A stretch of DNA of 64,000 nucleotides from Crenobacter caeni (GTDB lineage Bacteria > Pseudomonadota > Gammaproteobacteria > Burkholderiales > Chromobacteriaceae). The stretch spans positions 328,350 through 392,349 of the forward strand of contig NZ_JAAGAA010000001.1 in assembly GCF_010435965.1 (NCBI RefSeq), read 5' to 3'. This document shows, piece after piece, positions 11,755 to 23,293 of the stretch. Both the position numbers and the translations under genes were made by a program. Position 1 is the stretch's first letter. The number at the start of each line of letters is the position of its first letter. The notes under the pieces are model-generated. The model ran no database searches. It was not told the origin of the DNA and worked only from the letters and a program-made list of their open reading frames with translations.

Positions 11755-12123
11755 ATGATCCAAATGCAGACCATGCTTGAGGTCGCAGACAACACTGGTG
11801 CGCGCCATGTGCAGTGCATCAAGGTGTTGGGCGGCTCCAAGCGTCGCTACGCAAGCGTTGGCGACATCATCAAGGTGAGCATCAAGGATGCTGCTCCGCG
11901 CGGTCGTGTCAAGAAAGGCGACGTCTACAACGCAGTTGTGGTTCGTACCGCCAAGGGCGTTCGTCGTCCGGATGGCTCGCTGATCAAGTTCGACGGCAAC
12001 GCCGCCGTTCTGCTGAACGCCAAACTCGAGCCGATCGGCACCCGCATCTTCGGGCCTGTTACGCGTGAACTGCGTACCGAGCGCTTCATGAAGATCGTGT
12101 CGCTGGCACCGGAAGTGCTGTAA
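11755..12123 (+). CDS. rplN: 50S ribosomal protein L14
   Basis: L14 lies at the subunit interface and is the target of RsfS. The product is 122 aa from the ATG beginning [17 protein letters not shown], the conserved N-terminus. It follows AAAAGGTAATCAA. An in-frame start at 11734 would add seven residues without family support. It is the first gene of the spc set here. Confidence 0.97.
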   Translation: MIQMQTMLEVADNTGARHVQCIKVLGGSKRRYASVGDIIKVSIKDAAPRGRVKKGDVYNAVVVRTAKGVRRPDGSLIKFDGNAAVLLNAKLEPIGTRIFGPVTRELRTERFMKIVSLAPEVL

Positions 12124-12132
12124 GGAGCTAGC

Positions 12133-12447
12133 ATGCGCAAGATTCGCAAAGGTGATGAAGTCGTAGTAATCACTGGTAAGGACAAGGGCAAGCGCGGCAC
12201 CGTTCTGCGCGCTCTGGAAGGCAAGGTCGTGGTTGAAGGCATCAATGTCGCCAAGAAGCACATGAAGCCGAACCCGGTTCGCGGCATCGCCGGCGGCATC
12301 GTCGAAAAGACCATGCCTGTTGACGTTTCCAATGTTGCCATTTTCAACCCGAACACCCAGAAAGCTGACCGCGTTGGCTTCAAGACGCTGGAAGACGGCC
12401 GCAAGGTACGCGTCTTCAAGTCGTCCGGTGAAGTGATCGGGGCTTAA
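12133..12447 (+). CDS. rplX: 50S ribosomal protein L24
   Basis: L24 is an assembly-initiator protein of the 50S subunit with a KOW motif ([20 protein letters not shown], residues 3-22). The protein is 104 aa, normal. The ATG follows AAGGAGCTAGC. It is nine bases from both neighbours. Confidence 0.97.
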   Translation: MRKIRKGDEVVVITGKDKGKRGTVLRALEGKVVVEGINVAKKHMKPNPVRGIAGGIVEKTMPVDVSNVAIFNPNTQKADRVGFKTLEDGRKVRVFKSSGEVIGA

Positions 12448-12456
12448 GGAGTCAAC

Positions 12457-12996
12457 ATGGCACGTCTGTACGATTTCTACAAAGAAACGGTTGTCGCCGA
12501 GCTGACCAAGCAGTTCGGTTACAAATCCATCATGGAAGTACCGCGCATCGAAAAGATCACCCTGAACATGGGTGTTGGTGAAGCGGTTGCCGACAAGAAG
12601 GTCATGGAATTCGCCGTGGGCGACCTGGAGAAGATTGCCGGTCAGAAGCCCGTGGTGACCACCGCCCGCAAGTCGATCGCCGGCTTCAAGATCCGCGATC
12701 ACTACCCGGTCGGCTGCAAGGTGACCCTGCGCCGTGAACGCATGTACGAGTTCCTCGACCGCCTGGTGACGATCTCGCTGCCGCGCGTTCGCGACTTCCG
12801 TGGTGTTTCCGCCAAGTCCTTCGACGGTCGCGGCAACTACAACATGGGCGTCAAAGAGCAGATCATCTTCCCGGAAATCGAGTACGACAAGATCGATGCT
12901 CTGCGTGGTATGAACATCACCATCACCACCACGGCGAAGACTGACGAAGAGGCCCGCGCTCTGCTGGCTGCGTTCAAGTTCCCGTTCAAGGGTTAA
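12457..12996 (+). CDS. rplE: 50S ribosomal protein L5
   Basis: L5 binds 5S rRNA and contacts the P-site tRNA in the central protuberance. The protein is 179 aa, full length, with motifs [12 protein letters not shown] and [17 protein letters not shown]. The ATG follows AAGGAGTCAAC. rpsN starts four bases after the stop. Confidence 0.98.
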   Translation: MARLYDFYKETVVAELTKQFGYKSIMEVPRIEKITLNMGVGEAVADKKVMEFAVGDLEKIAGQKPVVTTARKSIAGFKIRDHYPVGCKVTLRRERMYEFLDRLVTISLPRVRDFRGVSAKSFDGRGNYNMGVKEQIIFPEIEYDKIDALRGMNITITTTAKTDEEARALLAAFKFPFKG

Positions 12997-13000
12997 GCAC

Positions 13001-13306
13001 ATGGCAACACTTGCACTGATTAACCGTGAAGAGAAGCGCGCCAAGCTGGTAGCCAAGTACGCTGCCAAGCGCGAGCAACTCCTCGGCATCATCAACAACG
13101 AAAGTCTGTCGGACGAAGAGCGCTTCGCTGCTCGTCTGAAGCTGCAACAGCTGCCGCGCAACGCTAGCCCGGTTCGCCAGCGCCGCCGTTGCGCCATCAC
13201 CGGTCGTCCGCGTGGCGTATTCCGCAAGTTCGGCCTCGGCCGCAGCAAGCTGCGTGAAATCGCCATGAAGGGTGAAATCCCTGGCGTAACAAAGGCCAGC
13301 TGGTAA
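13001..13306 (+). CDS. rpsN: 30S ribosomal protein S14 (long, zinc-free form)
   Basis: S14 is a 30S head protein. The protein is 101 aa and carries a single cysteine ([20 protein letters not shown]), so it is the C-minus, long form that does not bind zinc. By contrast rpmJ in this window is the zinc-ribbon form. A zinc-shortage response could therefore spare S14 but affect L36. Confidence 0.97.
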   Translation: MATLALINREEKRAKLVAKYAAKREQLLGIINNESLSDEERFAARLKLQQLPRNASPVRQRRRCAITGRPRGVFRKFGLGRSKLREIAMKGEIPGVTKASW

Positions 13307-13319
13307 TAGGAGAACACGA

Positions 13320-13715
13320 ATGAGTATGCACGATCCTATTTCCGATATGTTGACCCGCGTGCGCAACGCCCAGCGCGCTTCGAAGACCTCGGTTTCCATG
13401 CCGTCGTCGAAGCTGAAGGTTGCGATCGCCCAGGTTCTCAAGGAAGAAGGCTACATCGAAGACTTCGCCGTCGCCGGTGAAGAGAAGAAGCCGTCGCTGG
13501 ACATCCAGCTCAAGTACTACGCCGGTCGTCCGGTCATCGAGCGCATCGAGCGCGTTTCCCGTCCTGGCCTGCGTGTCTACAAGGGTTCCGGCGAGATCCA
13601 GAAGGTGATGAACGGCCTGGGTGTAACCATCCTGTCGACCTCCAAAGGTGTGATGACCGACCGCAAGGCACGTGCTGCCGGCATCGGTGGTGAACTCCTT
13701 TGCATCGTGGCGTAA
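13320..13715 (+). CDS. rpsH: 30S ribosomal protein S8
   Basis: S8 is a primary 16S binder and in E. coli the translational repressor of the spc operon. The protein is 131 aa, starting [16 protein letters not shown]. The C-terminal motif [20 protein letters not shown] is conserved. An ATG two codons later is possible, but AGGAGAACACGA fits the first. No site resembling the S8-binding stem was established here. Confidence 0.97.
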   Translation: MSMHDPISDMLTRVRNAQRASKTSVSMPSSKLKVAIAQVLKEEGYIEDFAVAGEEKKPSLDIQLKYYAGRPVIERIERVSRPGLRVYKGSGEIQKVMNGLGVTILSTSKGVMTDRKARAAGIGGELLCIVA

Positions 13716-13727
13716 TGGGAGGATTAC

Positions 13728-14261
13728 ATGTCTCGCGTAGCTAAAAATCCCGTTGCGATTCCGGCAGGCGTTGAAGTCAAATTCACCGCCGAAGAAATCG
13801 TCGTCAAAGGCCCGATCGGCACGCTGAGCACTGCACTGTGCGCAGACGTCGACGTCAAGCTCGACAATAACGAGCTGACCTTCGCAGCCAAGAGCGACAG
13901 CAAATTCGCGCGTTCCATGTCCGGTACGCTGCGTGCGCTGCTGAACAACATGGTGACCGGTGTTTCCAAGGGCTTCGAGCGCAAGCTCCAGCTCGTCGGC
14001 GTGGGCTATCGTGCCCAGGCCCAGGGTGATGCCGTGAACCTTTCTCTCGGTTTCTCCCACCCGGTCGTCCACAAGATGCCGGCAGGCGTCAAGGTCGAGA
14101 CTCCGTCTCAGACCGAGATCCTGATCAAGGGTGCAGACAAGCAGCAAGTTGGCCAGGTCGCGGCTGAAATCCGCGCCTACCGTTCGCCGGAGCCCTACAA
14201 GGGCAAGGGCGTGCGTTACGCCGACGAGGTTGTGGTTCTGAAAGAAACCAAGAAGAAGTAA
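13728..14261 (+). CDS. rplF: 50S ribosomal protein L6
   Basis: L6 lies near the factor-binding site of the 50S subunit. The protein is 177 aa, starting [15 protein letters not shown] and ending in the conserved [16 protein letters not shown] region. ATGGGAGGATTAC precedes the ATG. Confidence 0.98.
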   Translation: MSRVAKNPVAIPAGVEVKFTAEEIVVKGPIGTLSTALCADVDVKLDNNELTFAAKSDSKFARSMSGTLRALLNNMVTGVSKGFERKLQLVGVGYRAQAQGDAVNLSLGFSHPVVHKMPAGVKVETPSQTEILIKGADKQQVGQVAAEIRAYRSPEPYKGKGVRYADEVVVLKETKKK

Positions 14262-14274
14262 TTGAGGCACTGAC

Positions 14275-14628
14275 ATGGATAAGAAACAAGCTCGACTCCG
14301 CCGCGCACGCAAAACCCGTGCCCGGATCGCGGAGCTCAAGATGGTGCGTCTGTCGGTACACCGTACCAACTGCCACATTTACGCTCAGATCATCGACGCG
14401 ACCGGCAGTAAAGTGCTTGCCAGTGCTTCCTCCCTGGAAGCAGAAGTGCGCGCCGACATCGCCAACGGTGGCAACACCGCTGCTGCAGCGATCGTGGGCA
14501 AGCGCATCGCCGAAAAGGCCAAGGCTGCCGGCGTCCAGCAGGTCGCCTTTGACCGCTCGGGTTTCAACTACCACGGCCGCATCAAGGCCCTGGCAGATGC
14601 AGCCCGTGAAAACGGCCTGCAATTCTAA
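14275..14628 (+). CDS. rplR: 50S ribosomal protein L18
   Basis: L18 binds 5S rRNA with L5 and L25. The protein is 117 aa, starting [18 protein letters not shown]. The C-terminal motif [21 protein letters not shown] is conserved. It is 14 bases from rpsE. Confidence 0.97.
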   Translation: MDKKQARLRRARKTRARIAELKMVRLSVHRTNCHIYAQIIDATGSKVLASASSLEAEVRADIANGGNTAAAAIVGKRIAEKAKAAGVQQVAFDRSGFNYHGRIKALADAARENGLQF

Positions 14629-14641
14629 TTCGGAGTGAAGA

Positions 14642-15160
14642 ATGGCTAAGCACGAGATTGAAGATCGTGGCGACGGTCTGATCGAGAAGATGATCGGCGT
14701 CAACCGCGTCACCAAGGTGGTGAAGGGCGGTCGCATTATGGCTTTCTCCGCTCTCACCGTTGTCGGTGATGGCGATGGTGGCATCGGCATGGGCAAGGGC
14801 AAGTCGAAGGAAGTGCCCGTTGCCGTGCAGAAAGCCATGGAGCAAGCACGTCGCAACATGGTGAAGATCCCGCTGAAGAACGGTACCCTGCACCACGCAG
14901 TGGAGGGCCGTCACGGTGCGACCACCGTGTTCATGCAGCCGGCCAAGGACGGCGCAGGTATCAAGGCTGGTGGTCCGATGCGCGCGATTTTCGACGCCAT
15001 GGGCGTTCGCAACGTATCCGCCAAGATCCATGGTTCGACCAACCCGTACAACGTGGTTCGCGCCACCCTGGACGGCCTGATGAAGATCTACACCCCGGCT
15101 CAGATCGCTGCCAAGCGTGGCCTGACCGTGGAAGACATTCTGGGGGCAAACCATGAGTGA
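14642..15160 (+). CDS. rpsE: 30S ribosomal protein S5
   Basis: S5 affects accuracy and mRNA unwinding with S3 and S4. The protein is 172 aa. The dsRNA-binding loop [18 protein letters not shown] is intact; this is where spectinomycin-resistance changes fall in other bacteria. The ATG follows CGGAGTGAAGA. The 3' end overlaps rpmD by eight bases. Confidence 0.98.
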   Translation: MAKHEIEDRGDGLIEKMIGVNRVTKVVKGGRIMAFSALTVVGDGDGGIGMGKGKSKEVPVAVQKAMEQARRNMVKIPLKNGTLHHAVEGRHGATTVFMQPAKDGAGIKAGGPMRAIFDAMGVRNVSAKIHGSTNPYNVVRATLDGLMKIYTPAQIAAKRGLTVEDILGANHE

Positions 15161-15338
15161 TCGTAAAACCGTCAAAGTGACCCTGGTGAAAAGCCTGATC
15201 GGTCGCCTTGAATCGCACAAGGCTTGCGCTCGCGGTCTGGGTCTGAAGAAGATCCGCCAGACCGTCGAAGTGCTGGATACGCCTGAGAACCGTGGCATGA
15301 TCAACAAGATCAGCTACCTGCTGAAATGCGAGGGCTAA
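15153..15338 (+). CDS. rpmD: 50S ribosomal protein L30
   Basis: L30 is a small 50S protein. The product is 61 aa ([20 protein letters not shown]...) with the typical motif [20 protein letters not shown]. It starts inside the end of rpsE and stops one base before rplO. Confidence 0.96.
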   Translation: MSDRKTVKVTLVKSLIGRLESHKACARGLGLKKIRQTVEVLDTPENRGMINKISYLLKCEG

Positions 15339-15339
15339 C

Positions 15340-15774
15340 ATGGAACTCAATACCATTCAAGCCGGCGTAGGCGCCAAGCACGCCAAGCGTCGCGTGGGTC
15401 GTGGCATCGGTTCCGGCCTGGGCAAGACCGCCGGTCGCGGTCACAAGGGTCAGAAGAGCCGTGCCGGTGGTTTCCACAAGGTTGGCTTCGAAGGCGGTCA
15501 GATGCCTCTGCAGCGTCGTCTGCCGAAGCGCGGCTTCAAGTCGCTGTCGGCCGGCAAGACCTGTGAAGTCCGTCTGTCCGACCTGGCTGCTCTGCCGGTT
15601 GACGAGATCGATCTGCTCGCACTGAAGCAGGCTGGTCTCGCGACTATCCAGGCTCTGTCTGCCAAGGTGATCCTGTCCGGCAAGATCGAACGCGCCATCA
15701 AGCTGCGTGGCGTTGCTGCCACTGCCGGTGCACGTGCCGCGATCGAAGCTGCTGGTGGCTCCATCGTTGAATAA
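15340..15774 (+). CDS. rplO: 50S ribosomal protein L15
   Basis: L15 is a late 50S assembly protein. The protein is 144 aa, starting [20 protein letters not shown] with the glycine-rich rRNA-binding stretch [12 protein letters not shown]. It is 11 bases from secY. Confidence 0.97.
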   Translation: MELNTIQAGVGAKHAKRRVGRGIGSGLGKTAGRGHKGQKSRAGGFHKVGFEGGQMPLQRRLPKRGFKSLSAGKTCEVRLSDLAALPVDEIDLLALKQAGLATIQALSAKVILSGKIERAIKLRGVAATAGARAAIEAAGGSIVE

Positions 15775-15785
15775 GGCGTAAGTAC

Positions 15786-17105
15786 GTGGCGAATACTTCT
15801 CTAGCGGCAAACACCAATAAGTTTGGTGATCTCAAGCGCAGGATCTGGTTTCTGGTCGGTGCGCTGATCGTTTACCGTATTGGTGCGCATATTCCGGTTC
15901 CCGGGATCAACCCTGCCGAACTAGCGAAGTTGTTCCAGTCGTCACAAACGGGTCTGCTGGACATGTTCAACATGTTCTCCGGTGGTGCCCTGTCGAGATT
16001 TACGGTATTTGCCATCGGCATCATGCCGTACATCTCGGCCTCCATTATTCTGCAGCTGGCTGGGGAAGTGATTCCCCAGCTCAAGCAGCTGAAGAAGGAA
16101 GGTGACGCGGGACGTCGCAAGATAACCCAGTACACGCGTTACGCCACCGTTCTGCTCGCGACTTTCCAAAGTTTCGGCATTGCGGTGATGCTTTATAAAC
16201 AGCCCAACCTGGTGGTTGTCGGCCAATGGGAGTTCTACCTCTCGACGGTCGTAACCCTAGTGACTGGCACCATGTTCCTGATGTGGCTCGGCGAGCAGAT
16301 CACCGAGCGGGGTATCGGCAACGGTATTTCGCTGATCATCTGCGCCGGTATCGCGTCCGGTGTGCCGTCGGCGATCGGCAAGACCCTGACCCTCGCGGGC
16401 CAGGGCTCGCTGCCAGTGCTGCTGACTATCCTGTTGTTTGTCGGCGTGATTGCCGTGACCTACCTCGTCGTGTTCGTCGAACGCGGCCAGCGCAAGGTCC
16501 TGGTCAACTACGCGAAGCGCCAGGTCGGCAACCGCGTGATGCAGGGTCAGAGCACGCACCTGCCGCTGAAACTGAACATGGCCGGCGTAATTCCGCCGAT
16601 CTTTGCGTCCAGCATCATCCTCTTCCCGGCAACGGCCCTCGGCTGGTTCGGGAGTGGTGAAGGCGTGGGCTGGCTGAAGTCCATTGCAGACAAACTGCAT
16701 CCGGGCCAGCCGCTCTACGTCCTGCTCTACGCAGCAGCCATCGTCTTCTTCTGCTACTTCTACACCGCCCTTGTGTTCAACCCCAAGGAAACGGCAGACA
16801 ACCTGAAGAAGAGTGGGGCTTTTATCCCCGGCATCCGTCCTGGTGAACAGACTTCCCGTTACATCGAGAAGATCATCATGCGGCTGACCCTGATCGGGGC
16901 CGTCTACATCACTCTGGTGTGTCTGCTGCCCGAGTTCCTGATCTTGAAGTGGAACGTTCCGTTCTATTTCGGCGGAACCTCGCTGCTGATCATCGTGGTG
17001 GTGACGATGGACCTGATGACCCAGGTGCAGTCGTATGTACTGTCCCACCAGTACGAGAGCCTGTTGAAGAAGGCAAACTTCAAGGGCGGCGGCCTCAGCC
17101 GCTGA
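15786..17105 (+). CDS. secY: preprotein translocase channel subunit SecY
   Basis: SecY is the channel of the Sec translocon, working with SecE, SecG, SecA and YidC. The protein is 439 aa with about ten hydrophobic segments. Family motifs are [12 protein letters not shown] near the N-terminus, the plug region [20 protein letters not shown], and the C-terminal cytosolic loops that bind SecA and ribosomes ([26 protein letters not shown]). Translation starts at GTG after AAGGCGTAAGTAC; no ATG lies near the conserved N-terminus. The usual next gene, infA, is missing: a 210-base gap with hairpins leads to rpmJ. Confidence 0.98.
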   Translation: MANTSLAANTNKFGDLKRRIWFLVGALIVYRIGAHIPVPGINPAELAKLFQSSQTGLLDMFNMFSGGALSRFTVFAIGIMPYISASIILQLAGEVIPQLKQLKKEGDAGRRKITQYTRYATVLLATFQSFGIAVMLYKQPNLVVVGQWEFYLSTVVTLVTGTMFLMWLGEQITERGIGNGISLIICAGIASGVPSAIGKTLTLAGQGSLPVLLTILLFVGVIAVTYLVVFVERGQRKVLVNYAKRQVGNRVMQGQSTHLPLKLNMAGVIPPIFASSIILFPATALGWFGSGEGVGWLKSIADKLHPGQPLYVLLYAAAIVFFCYFYTALVFNPKETADNLKKSGAFIPGIRPGEQTSRYIEKIIMRLTLIGAVYITLVCLLPEFLILKWNVPFYFGGTSLLIIVVVTMDLMTQVQSYVLSHQYESLLKKANFKGGGLSR

Positions 17106-17315
17106 GTCCGGGGTTAGCTGGGTTATCTGGCTAGGCAAACGATCCAGATTCGCCGGGCCGCCTGCGGGCGGTTCCGGTGCTCTTCTGTCCCGCAAGGTGG
17201 GGTGGTCGGGCGTCTGGCTGGTGGTAACGGACACCACCCGGTGTCGATGGCTCTTCGGGAGCCGGTTGACCGGCCCACGGCCGGTTCGACCTTTTGTGTT
17301 CGATAAGGAACTGAT
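17106..17315 (+). promoter_or_regulatory. hairpin-rich gap between secY and rpmJ where infA is normally found
   Basis: There is no infA-like frame on either strand. The gap holds three stems: CCGCC-TGCG-GGCGG (17158-17171), GGCTC-TTCGG-GAGCC (about 17249-17263), and GGTTGACCGGCC-CAC-GGCCGGTTCGACC followed by TTTT (17264-17295). The last looks like an intrinsic terminator or attenuator, 20 bases before the rpmJ start. Confidence 0.6.
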
Positions 17316-17429
17316 ATGCGAGTACAACCCTCGGTAAAGAAAATTTGCCGTAACTGCAAGATCATCCGCCGCAACCGTATCGTGCGCGTGATCTGCACCG
17401 ACCCCCGTCACAAGCAGAAGCAAGGCTAA
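17316..17429 (+). CDS. rpmJ: 50S ribosomal protein L36 (zinc-ribbon form)
   Basis: L36 is a 37-residue 50S protein, [16 protein letters not shown]... to HKQKQG. Cys11, Cys14, Cys27 and His32 form the zinc site, so this is the C-plus form. The ATG follows GATAAGGAACTGAT. It sits between secY and rpsM as usual, but the gene normally before it, infA, is absent. A promoter for the alpha set lies just after its stop. Confidence 0.95.
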   Translation: MRVQPSVKKICRNCKIIRRNRIVRVICTDPRHKQKQG

Positions 17430-17432
17430 CAT

Positions 17433-17461
17433 TTGTTAGGCCTTCATTTGCGTGATACAAT
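17433..17461 (+). promoter_or_regulatory. promoter of the alpha gene set (rpsM-rpsK-rpsD-rpoA-rplQ)
   Basis: TTGTTA at 17433-17438 and TACAAT at 17456-17461 are 17 bases apart, 32 bases upstream of the rpsM ATG. The leader is short, unlike the E. coli alpha leader bound by S4. Confidence 0.65.
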
Positions 17462-17492
17462 CGCAAACTTTTCAAGGTCTTAAGGATAGACT

Positions 17493-17855
17493 ATGGCCCG
17501 TATTGCAGGGGTAAACATCCCCAATCATGCGCATGCCGTCATTGGCCTGCAGGCAATCTACGGCATCGGTCAGACGCGCGCGAAGCTGATTTGTGCAGCT
17601 GCTGGCGTGAATCCTTCCTCCAAGGTTAAGGATCTGACCGACGCAGAGATGGAAACGCTTCGTGAAGAAGTGGCCAAGTTCACCGTTGAAGGTGACCTGC
17701 GCCGTGAAATCACCATGAGCATCAAGCGTCTGATGGACATGGGCTGCTACCGCGGCTTCCGCCATCGCCGTGGCCTGCCGTGCCGCGGTCAGCGTACTCG
17801 CACCAATGCTCGTACTCGTAAGGGTCCGCGCAAGCCGATCGCTGGCAAGAAGTAA
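17493..17855 (+). CDS. rpsM: 30S ribosomal protein S13
   Basis: S13 contacts the P-site tRNA and the 50S subunit. The protein is 120 aa, starting [19 protein letters not shown] with the helix-two-turn-helix stretch [18 protein letters not shown]. The C-terminal basic tail [18 protein letters not shown] is complete. The ATG follows TTAAGGATAGACT. Confidence 0.98.
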   Translation: MARIAGVNIPNHAHAVIGLQAIYGIGQTRAKLICAAAGVNPSSKVKDLTDAEMETLREEVAKFTVEGDLRREITMSIKRLMDMGCYRGFRHRRGLPCRGQRTRTNARTRKGPRKPIAGKK

Positions 17856-17873
17856 TTTTAAGGATCTCTGATA

Positions 17874-18269
<396 letters not shown>

Positions 18270-18287
18270 TTCGGAGATTTTGAGAAG

Positions 18288-18908
18288 ATGGCACGTTATA
18301 TCGGCCCCAAATGTAAACTCGCGCGCCGCGAAGGCACCGATCTCTTCCTGAAGAGCGCGCGTCGTGCGCTGGACTCCAAGTGCAAACTCGACACGCCGCC
18401 GGGCCAGCATGGCGCCCGCAAGCCGCGTCTGTCGGACTATGGTTCCCAGCTGCGCGAAAAGCAGAAAATCCGCCGCATCTACGGCGTGCTGGAGCGTCAG
18501 TTCCGCAACTACTTCGCTGAAGCTGCCCGCCTGAAGGGCTCGACCGGCGAGAACCTGCTGCAACTCCTCGAGTCCCGTCTGGACAACGTGGTGTACCGCG
18601 TAGGTTTCGGTTCGACCCGTGCAGAAGCGCGTCAGCTGGTTAGCCACAAGGCGGTTACCGTCAATGGCAAGACCGTGAACATCCCGTCCTACCAGGTGAA
18701 AGCCGGTGACGTGATCGCTATCCGCGAAAAGAGCAAGAAGCAGGTTCGTATCCAGGAAGCGCTGGCACTGGCCGAGCAAATTGGTCTGCCGTCCTGGGTT
18801 TCCGTTGACGCGAAGAAGATGGAAAGCGTCTTCAAGTCCGTTCCGGAGCGTTCCGAGCTGTCGAGCGACATCAACGAACAGCTGGTTGTGGAATTCTATT
18901 CCAAGTAA
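18288..18908 (+). CDS. rpsD: 30S ribosomal protein S4
   Basis: S4 is a primary 16S binder and in E. coli the autoregulator of the alpha operon. The protein is 206 aa, starting [19 protein letters not shown]. It carries an S4 RNA-binding domain ([21 protein letters not shown]...). It lacks the four-cysteine N-terminal zinc site, so it is the C-minus form. It is 21 bases from the rpoA start. Confidence 0.98.
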   Translation: MARYIGPKCKLARREGTDLFLKSARRALDSKCKLDTPPGQHGARKPRLSDYGSQLREKQKIRRIYGVLERQFRNYFAEAARLKGSTGENLLQLLESRLDNVVYRVGFGSTRAEARQLVSHKAVTVNGKTVNIPSYQVKAGDVIAIREKSKKQVRIQEALALAEQIGLPSWVSVDAKKMESVFKSVPERSELSSDINEQLVVEFYSK

Positions 18909-18929
18909 TCGCTAGCCAGAGGAATGTCT

Positions 18930-19913
18930 ATGCAAAACAGCGCTTCGGAATTTCTTAAACCCCGTCTGATCGACGTGCAGCCGGTGAGCGCCACGCACGC
19001 CCATGTCTCCATGGAGCCGTTCGAGCGTGGTTACGCGCATACCCTGGGTAATGCGCTGCGCCGCATCCTGCTGTCCTCGATGCCGGGCTTTGCTCCGACC
19101 GAAGTGACCATCGCTGGCGTTTTGCATGAGTATTCCGCACTTGACGGTGTTCGGGAGGATGTTGTCGACATTCTCCTGAACCTCAAGGGCGTGGTGCTTA
19201 AGCTGCATGGTCGTGACAGCGTCGTACTGACCCTCAAGAAAGAGGGTGAGGGCGCAGTCCTGGCCAGCGATATCGATCTTCCGCACGATGTGGAAGTGGT
19301 CAACCCCGACCATGTCATCTGCCACCTGTCGGCAGGCGGCAAGGTCGAGATGGAGATCAAGGTCGAAACGGGCCGCGGTTACCAGCCGGTATCCGCCCGT
19401 GTCAACAGCGAAGATAACCGTGCGATCGGTACCATCCAGCTCGACGCGTCGTTCTCGCCGATCAACCGTGTAAGCTTTGCTGTCGAAAGCGCACGCGTTG
19501 AGCAGCGTACCGACCTCGACCGTCTGGTTCTGGATATCGAGACCAACGGCGTGATCGAGCCTGAAGAGGCTGTTCGTGCCGCCGCGCGTATCCTGATTGA
19601 CCAGCTGTCCATTTTTGCCGATCTCCAGGGCACGACGGTCGAAGTCATCGAAGAGAAGCAGCCGCCGATCGATCCGATCCTGCTGCGCCCGGTCGACGAT
19701 CTCGAACTGACGGTTCGCTCCGCGAACTGCCTGAAGGCCGAGAACATTTATTACATCGGCGATCTTATCCAGCGCACCGAAACCGAGCTTCTGAAGACTC
19801 CGAACCTCGGCCGCAAGTCGCTGAATGAGATCAAGGAAGTTCTCGCCTCCAAGGGTCTGACGCTCGGCATGAAGCTTGAGAACTGGCCGCCGGCAGGTCT
19901 GGAAAAACCGTAA
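18930..19913 (+). CDS. rpoA: DNA-directed RNA polymerase subunit alpha
   Basis: The alpha dimer starts polymerase assembly, and its C-terminal domain reads UP elements and activators. The product is 327 aa from the ATG at 18930 ([17 protein letters not shown]). An ATG at 18924 directly abuts the AGAGGA ribosome-binding site (18918-18923), so the second ATG, six bases away, is the better start and matches the Neisseria-type N-terminus. The NTD ([19 protein letters not shown]: [16 protein letters not shown]) and the CTD ([22 protein letters not shown]) are both complete. Confidence 0.97.
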   Translation: MQNSASEFLKPRLIDVQPVSATHAHVSMEPFERGYAHTLGNALRRILLSSMPGFAPTEVTIAGVLHEYSALDGVREDVVDILLNLKGVVLKLHGRDSVVLTLKKEGEGAVLASDIDLPHDVEVVNPDHVICHLSAGGKVEMEIKVETGRGYQPVSARVNSEDNRAIGTIQLDASFSPINRVSFAVESARVEQRTDLDRLVLDIETNGVIEPEEAVRAAARILIDQLSIFADLQGTTVEVIEEKQPPIDPILLRPVDDLELTVRSANCLKAENIYYIGDLIQRTETELLKTPNLGRKSLNEIKEVLASKGLTLGMKLENWPPAGLEKP

Positions 19914-19937
19914 GCTACGGGATAAAAGGACAAAAGA

Positions 19938-20330
19938 ATGCGTCATCGTTATAGCAATCGTAAACTGAACCGCACGACCAGCCATCGTCTGGCGATGCTC
20001 CGCAACATGGCGAACTCGCTGCTGCGTCACGAAGTGATCGTGACCACGCTGCCGAAAGCCAAGGAGCTGCGTCGTGTAGCCGAGCCGCTGATCACTCTCG
20101 GCAAGAAGCCGTCGCTGGCCAACCGTCGTCTGGCCTTCGATCGCACCCGTGACCGCGAAATCGTGGTCAAACTGTTCGACGTGCTGGGTCAGCGTTACGC
20201 TACCCGCAACGGCGGTTATGTTCGCATCCTGAAGTACGGTTTCCGCAAGGGCGACAACGCCCCGATGGCTCTGGTTGAGCTGCTGGACCGTCCGGAAGGC
20301 GAAGCCGTCGTCGTTGACGAAGCCGAGTAA
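19938..20330 (+). CDS. rplQ: 50S ribosomal protein L17
   Basis: L17 lies near the tunnel exit. The protein is 130 aa, starting [19 protein letters not shown]. The last gene of the long ribosomal block, it is followed by a strong terminator and a convergent regulator gene. Confidence 0.97.
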   Translation: MRHRYSNRKLNRTTSHRLAMLRNMANSLLRHEVIVTTLPKAKELRRVAEPLITLGKKPSLANRRLAFDRTRDREIVVKLFDVLGQRYATRNGGYVRILKYGFRKGDNAPMALVELLDRPEGEAVVVDEAE

Positions 20331-20351
20331 TCGGAGGGCGCAAGCCCTGGC

Positions 20352-20381
20352 AAAAAGGCCACCCCCAGGGGTGGCCTTTTT
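20352..20381 (+). terminator. terminator after rplQ, probably bidirectional
   Basis: AAAAA, then GGCCACCCC paired with GGGGTGGCC, then TTTTT. The A-run and T-run on both sides let it serve rplQ on the + strand and the convergent MocR gene, whose stop codon begins at its edge. Confidence 0.85.
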
Positions 20382-21769
20382 CATTGGTGGCGCAGCGCGC
20401 CGAGGAAGTCCCACAAGCGGCTGTTGCGGCTGTACGCAACGTTGAAGCGCCACCAGTCGTCGTGGCTGCCGTCGCAGGAGAACAAGCGCCCCGGCGCGAG
20501 GACGATGCCGGCGTCGCGCGCCTGCTCGGCCAGAGCCGGCGCAGCGTGTGGCGGACGGGCCAGCAGGAACAGCCCGTGTGCGGGCCGCGCGAACAGCGTC
20601 CAGCCCGCCGCATCGAAGCGTTGCTGGCACACATGCTGTGCCTCCTGCAGCGCCTCGCGCGCTTCATTCAGCTGGCGGCGGCTGCCGGCCGCTTCGGCCA
20701 GTTCCATCGCCAGCATCTCGTTGAGCACCGGCGTGGTCAGGCCGGTGATCATCTTGTAGCGCAGCAGCCGCTCTATCCTTTCCTGGCTGGCGACCACGTA
20801 GCCCACACGCAAGCCCGGCGCGAGCGACTTGGAGAAGCTGCCGATATACACATGCCGCTCAGCGCCGCCTAGTGAACACAGCGGTGGTGGCGGTGCCGGG
20901 TGGAAGGGCTGCGCGACGTTGTCCTCGACCAGCGTGCACCCCGCGTCGTCGAGCAACTTCATCACCCGGTACGCGGTGGCAAGCGTGTAGCTGGCACCGC
21001 TCGGGTTGTTAAGCAGCGGGTTGCTGAAGAAGAGCCGGGGCTTGTGTTGCGCGAGCAGGGCCGCCAGCCGTTCGCAGTCGGGCCCGTCTGCGTTCCACGG
21101 CACGCCCACCGGCTTGAAGCCGCGCAGGCGCAGGCAAGAGATCAGGTTGCAGTAGCCCGGCTCGTCGATCAGCACGGTGTCGCCCGGTTCGGCCAGCGTA
21201 CAGGCGACCATGTCGAGTGCCTTGCTCGCGCCTTGCGTCATCAACACCTGCTCGGCGCCGACTTGCAGGTGCTGCGCGCACAGGCCGCGGGCAATCTCGC
21301 GGCGCAGCGGCTCGTAACCCTGCGGGTCGCCGTACGGGTGGAAGGGAGCCTTGCGGCGGGCGATGGTGCGCATCGCCGAGCTATTGGCGTCGCGGTCGTA
21401 CCAGTGGTCCGGCAGCCAGCCGCAGCCCGCGTAGAGGATAGCCGGGTCGCGCTGGTAGATGCGGCTGAGCAGCCAGTCGTCGTCGATCGGCAGGGTCGAC
21501 AGCGCCGGTAGTACCTCGCGGGCCCGGCCCAGCGGCGGCGCGACAAAATAGCCCGCGCCGCGGCGGGCGACCAGCAGTCCGCGCGTGGTCAGTCGCTGGT
21601 AGGCGTCGCTGACCGTGAAGGTGCTGATGCCACGGCTGCGCGCCGCCTCGCGCACCGAAGGCAGCCGCTCGCCCGGGCGCAGGCCACCGGTTTCGATGCG
21701 GCGGGTGATTTCTGCCGCCAACTGCTCGGCGAGCGCGATTGTACTGGTCGGTTGTGCGTTTTCCGGCAT
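20381..21769 (-). CDS. MocR-subfamily GntR regulator with aminotransferase-like domain
   Basis: This is a PLP-dependent transcription regulator, 462 aa from the ATG at 21769 (MPENAQPTSTIALAEQLAAE); upstream in-frame starts run into the promoter region of the divergent gene. An N-terminal GntR winged helix (about residues 5-78: RPGERLPSVREAARSRGIS...) is followed by a fold-type I aminotransferase domain. That domain has the PLP lysine in GSFSKSLAPGLRVGYV and the motif NPSGA. It is divergent from a transaminase/dehydrogenase pair 194 bases away, so it probably controls that pair in response to the amino compound or its PLP aldimine. Relatives include PdxR, TauR and GabR. Which one cannot be decided by eye, but the neighbours favour a beta-alanine or omega-amino-acid regulator. 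Confidence 0.9.
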   Translation of the reverse strand: MPENAQPTSTIALAEQLAAEITRRIETGGLRPGERLPSVREAARSRGISTFTVSDAYQRLTTRGLLVARRGAGYFVAPPLGRAREVLPALSTLPIDDDWLLSRIYQRDPAILYAGCGWLPDHWYDRDANSSAMRTIARRKAPFHPYGDPQGYEPLRREIARGLCAQHLQVGAEQVLMTQGASKALDMVACTLAEPGDTVLIDEPGYCNLISCLRLRGFKPVGVPWNADGPDCERLAALLAQHKPRLFFSNPLLNNPSGASYTLATAYRVMKLLDDAGCTLVEDNVAQPFHPAPPPPLCSLGGAERHVYIGSFSKSLAPGLRVGYVVASQERIERLLRYKMITGLTTPVLNEMLAMELAEAAGSRRQLNEAREALQEAQHVCQQRFDAAGWTLFARPAHGLFLLARPPHAAPALAEQARDAGIVLAPGRLFSCDGSHDDWWRFNVAYSRNSRLWDFLGALRHQ

Positions 21770-21963
21770 GGTCTGTCGGTCAATCTGATAATTGTCCAGC
21801 ATACATGGCCATCTGCCCGTCTTCCAGCGCCGATGCCTTGTCCGCCGTGCAGAGATTCCATCTGTACGGCCTGGCATTCTCTTTGCCAACTGTCGCTGTT
21901 TTCTCCGCGCCCTGCTGGCTACATTCAGCGCAGGGCACAACGGTGCCGACAAGGAGAACAAAG
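21770..21963 (+). promoter_or_regulatory. divergent control region between the MocR gene and the transaminase
   Basis: These 194 bases between two divergent starts should hold both promoters and the MocR operator. The heptamer CCATCTG occurs twice in direct orientation (21809-21815 and 21858-21864), and MocR proteins commonly bind direct repeats. No consensus -35/-10 pair is convincing. Confidence 0.35.
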
Positions 21964-23280
<1,317 letters not shown>

Positions 23281-23293
23281 ACAGGACAGCACT

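Noticed and set aside
17106..17315. infA expected between secY and rpmJ
   Set aside because: All frames were read for the IF1 signature (start MAKEDVIEMEG-like) and nothing was found; the gap is non-coding.
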